Shown here one piece after another: positions 5,313 to 6,369 of a stretch of 6,369 nt of DNA (position 1 is its first letter; each line of letters opens with the position of its first letter). The position numbers and the translations under genes were made by a program. The notes under the pieces are model-generated. The model had not been told where the DNA came from and ran no database searches. It saw only the letters and a list, made by a program, of their open reading frames with translations. Origin of the DNA: Candidatus Omnitrophota bacterium (GTDB lineage: Bacteria > Omnitrophota > Gorgyraeia > Pluralincolimonadales > Pluralincolimonadaceae); the NCBI GenBank assembly GCA_028715315.1, contig JAQUSA010000036.1, positions 1-6,369 on the forward strand, given 5' to 3'.

Positions 5313-6369
5313 ATGGTGAATTGGAAAAAGGTAGAGCCGTCCGACGCGCAGCAGGAGGCTATCCAGAATATTTTTGCGTTTTTTGCCAAAGTCATAGTAC
5401 CCCTGTGCCTCCTGTTGGTCATATTCAAGGCATGTTTTGTGTACATCAGGCCGAACGAGTTCGGCATAAAGCAGGTCAACGTCGGCCTTAAGACCGGCGT
5501 GCAGGAGAGGGTATATACAACGGGCCTGCATTTTATCATGCCGCTCGGTTTCGAGGTAATGCACAGGTTCCCGCGTGATACCCAGGTCTTCGAGCTGACA
5601 AATTACAGGGAAACCGCATCGCAGGCGGCCCGCGTCGAGAAGGTCGCCCACATACAGACATCCGACGGTTTTTTCGCGGACGTCGACGTGAGCATCCTCT
5701 ACCATATAGTAGACCCGTATAAGGTCATAACCATGATCGGGCCCGGAAAGCTGTATGAGGACAACGGTATCATCCCCAAGGTCGAGCCTAAGCTCAAAGA
5801 GGCGCTCGGAGAGATGACCACCGAGGAATTTTATAACAGCCCCCTGCGCGTGGAAAAAGCCAATAAAGCGAAGGACCTGCTTGACATAGAGCTCCGCCCA
5901 AAGGGGATATCGGTTGACCATGTGCTGATCCGTTATTTCTATTTCAGCGAACAGATACAGAAGAATATAGAGGAGAAAAAGCTTAAGGACCAGCTGGTAT
6001 TCACCAACCAGTCCAAAGCCAAGGCCTCGACGGAAGAGGCGATGGTCTATAAGGTAAGGCAGGAAGGCGAGGCGAACATAAAGGTAAGGCTTGAAGAAGG
6101 CAAAGCCTACGTGATGAAAAAGAACGCGGACAGGGACCTTTACGTGCGAACCAAGAAAGCGGAGGGAGACCTGCTCGTGAAACTTGCGGAGGCCCAAAAG
6201 ACGGAACTTATAAACGAGGCCTACCAGAAGAAGGGTTCCGACAGGCTGGTCGGGCTTAAAATGGCTGATGTGTTCAAGGGGATAGATATCATAGTTCTCC
6301 CCTCGAGCGGGAAGGGCGGGATGAACCCGCTTGACCTTGAAAACTCCCTGAAAGTATTCGGCGTCGATT
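5313..6369 (+). CDS. SPFH/band-7 (prohibitin-like) membrane protein, 3'-truncated
   Basis: The frame is open from ATG 5313 to the window end with no stop (352 codons plus one base). After a polar N-terminus there is one hydrophobic segment (about 26-44, KVIVPLCLLLVIFKACFVY). An SPFH/band-7 domain follows (about 45-215), starting with YIRPNEFGIKQVNVG and GLHFIMPLGFEVMHRFPRD, with the strand block SDGFFADVDVSILYHIVDP (117-135) and ELRPKGISVDHVLIRYFYF (193-211). Residues about 213-305 are charged and Ala/Glu/Lys-rich, predicted as a long helix or coiled coil. The end visible here, ADVFKGIDIIVLPSSGKGG (318-336), looks like the usual C-terminal part of such proteins, so probably few residues are missing. 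SPFH proteins assemble into membrane rings that organise microdomains or hold membrane proteases. The specific partner is unknown: no FtsH or NfeD gene is visible. It lies 36 nt after the nitroreductase gene. Confidence 0.88.
   Translation, partial: MVNWKKVEPSDAQQEAIQNIFAFFAKVIVPLCLLLVIFKACFVYIRPNEFGIKQVNVGLKTGVQERVYTTGLHFIMPLGFEVMHRFPRDTQVFELTNYRETASQAARVEKVAHIQTSDGFFADVDVSILYHIVDPYKVITMIGPGKLYEDNGIIPKVEPKLKEALGEMTTEEFYNSPLRVEKANKAKDLLDIELRPKGISVDHVLIRYFYFSEQIQKNIEEKKLKDQLVFTNQSKAKASTEEAMVYKVRQEGEANIKVRLEEGKAYVMKKNADRDLYVRTKKAEGDLLVKLAEAQKTELINEAYQKKGSDRLVGLKMADVFKGIDIIVLPSSGKGGMNPLDLENSLKVFGVD

Noticed and set aside
5288..5491. A 67-codon plus-strand frame starting at ATG 5288
   Set aside because: It overlaps the SPFH gene out of frame, has no proper ribosome site and has an arbitrary-looking composition; the strong ribosome site at 5304-5309 serves ATG 5313.
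4704..6197. A 497-codon open frame on the minus strand across the nitroreductase and SPFH genes
   Set aside because: It is in codon register with both plus-strand genes, so antisense stops would need the sense codons TTA, CTA or TCA, which these genes avoid. Its translation shows no recognisable family, while the plus-strand genes match known families well.

Overview
The window is a densely packed bacterial chromosome segment. All eight genes read left to right and intergenic gaps are very short. Codon use is rich in AGG (Arg) and ATA (Ile) and poor in A-ending TTA, CTA and TCA. The mix of a methionine cluster, a short membrane-anchored AsmA-like protein, an exported protein with a PEP-CTERM-like tail and an SPFH protein points to a Gram-negative-type (diderm) bacterium. 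An uncultured lineage such as Candidatus Omnitrophota (OP3) fits my general impression of such gene sets, but this is a weak inference: no rRNA or other phylogenetic marker is present.

Region 1 (1-2867) is a methionine operon, metY-metX-metW. MetY (5' end cut off by the window edge) makes homocysteine from O-acetylhomoserine and sulfide. MetX (complete, with an intact Ser-Asp-His triad) makes the acylated homoserine. MetW is the methyltransferase-fold protein that usually accompanies MetX. Gaps are 22 and 2 nt. The operon promoter, and any SAM riboswitch, would lie upstream of the window.

Region 2 (2872-3585) is an AsmA-like single-pass membrane protein starting 4 nt after metW, so it is probably co-transcribed although it has no evident role in methionine synthesis.

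Region 3 (3586-4456) opens with a near-consensus sigma-70 promoter (TTGACC, 17 bp, TATAAT) in the only sizeable gap. It drives a secreted protein with a signal peptide, a galactose-binding-like beta domain, a low-complexity linker and a C-terminal tripartite tail resembling PEP-CTERM but reading PEH instead of PEP.

Region 4 (4481-6369) holds a small CxxCxxCC cysteine-cluster protein, a compact nitroreductase 1 nt downstream, and an SPFH/band-7 membrane protein that runs off the right edge.

No RNA genes, mobile elements, CRISPR arrays or obvious rho-independent terminators were seen. The window looks mostly ordinary. The points most worth checking are the variant sorting tail, the promoter and G-rich leader before it, and the possibly leaderless start at 4481.
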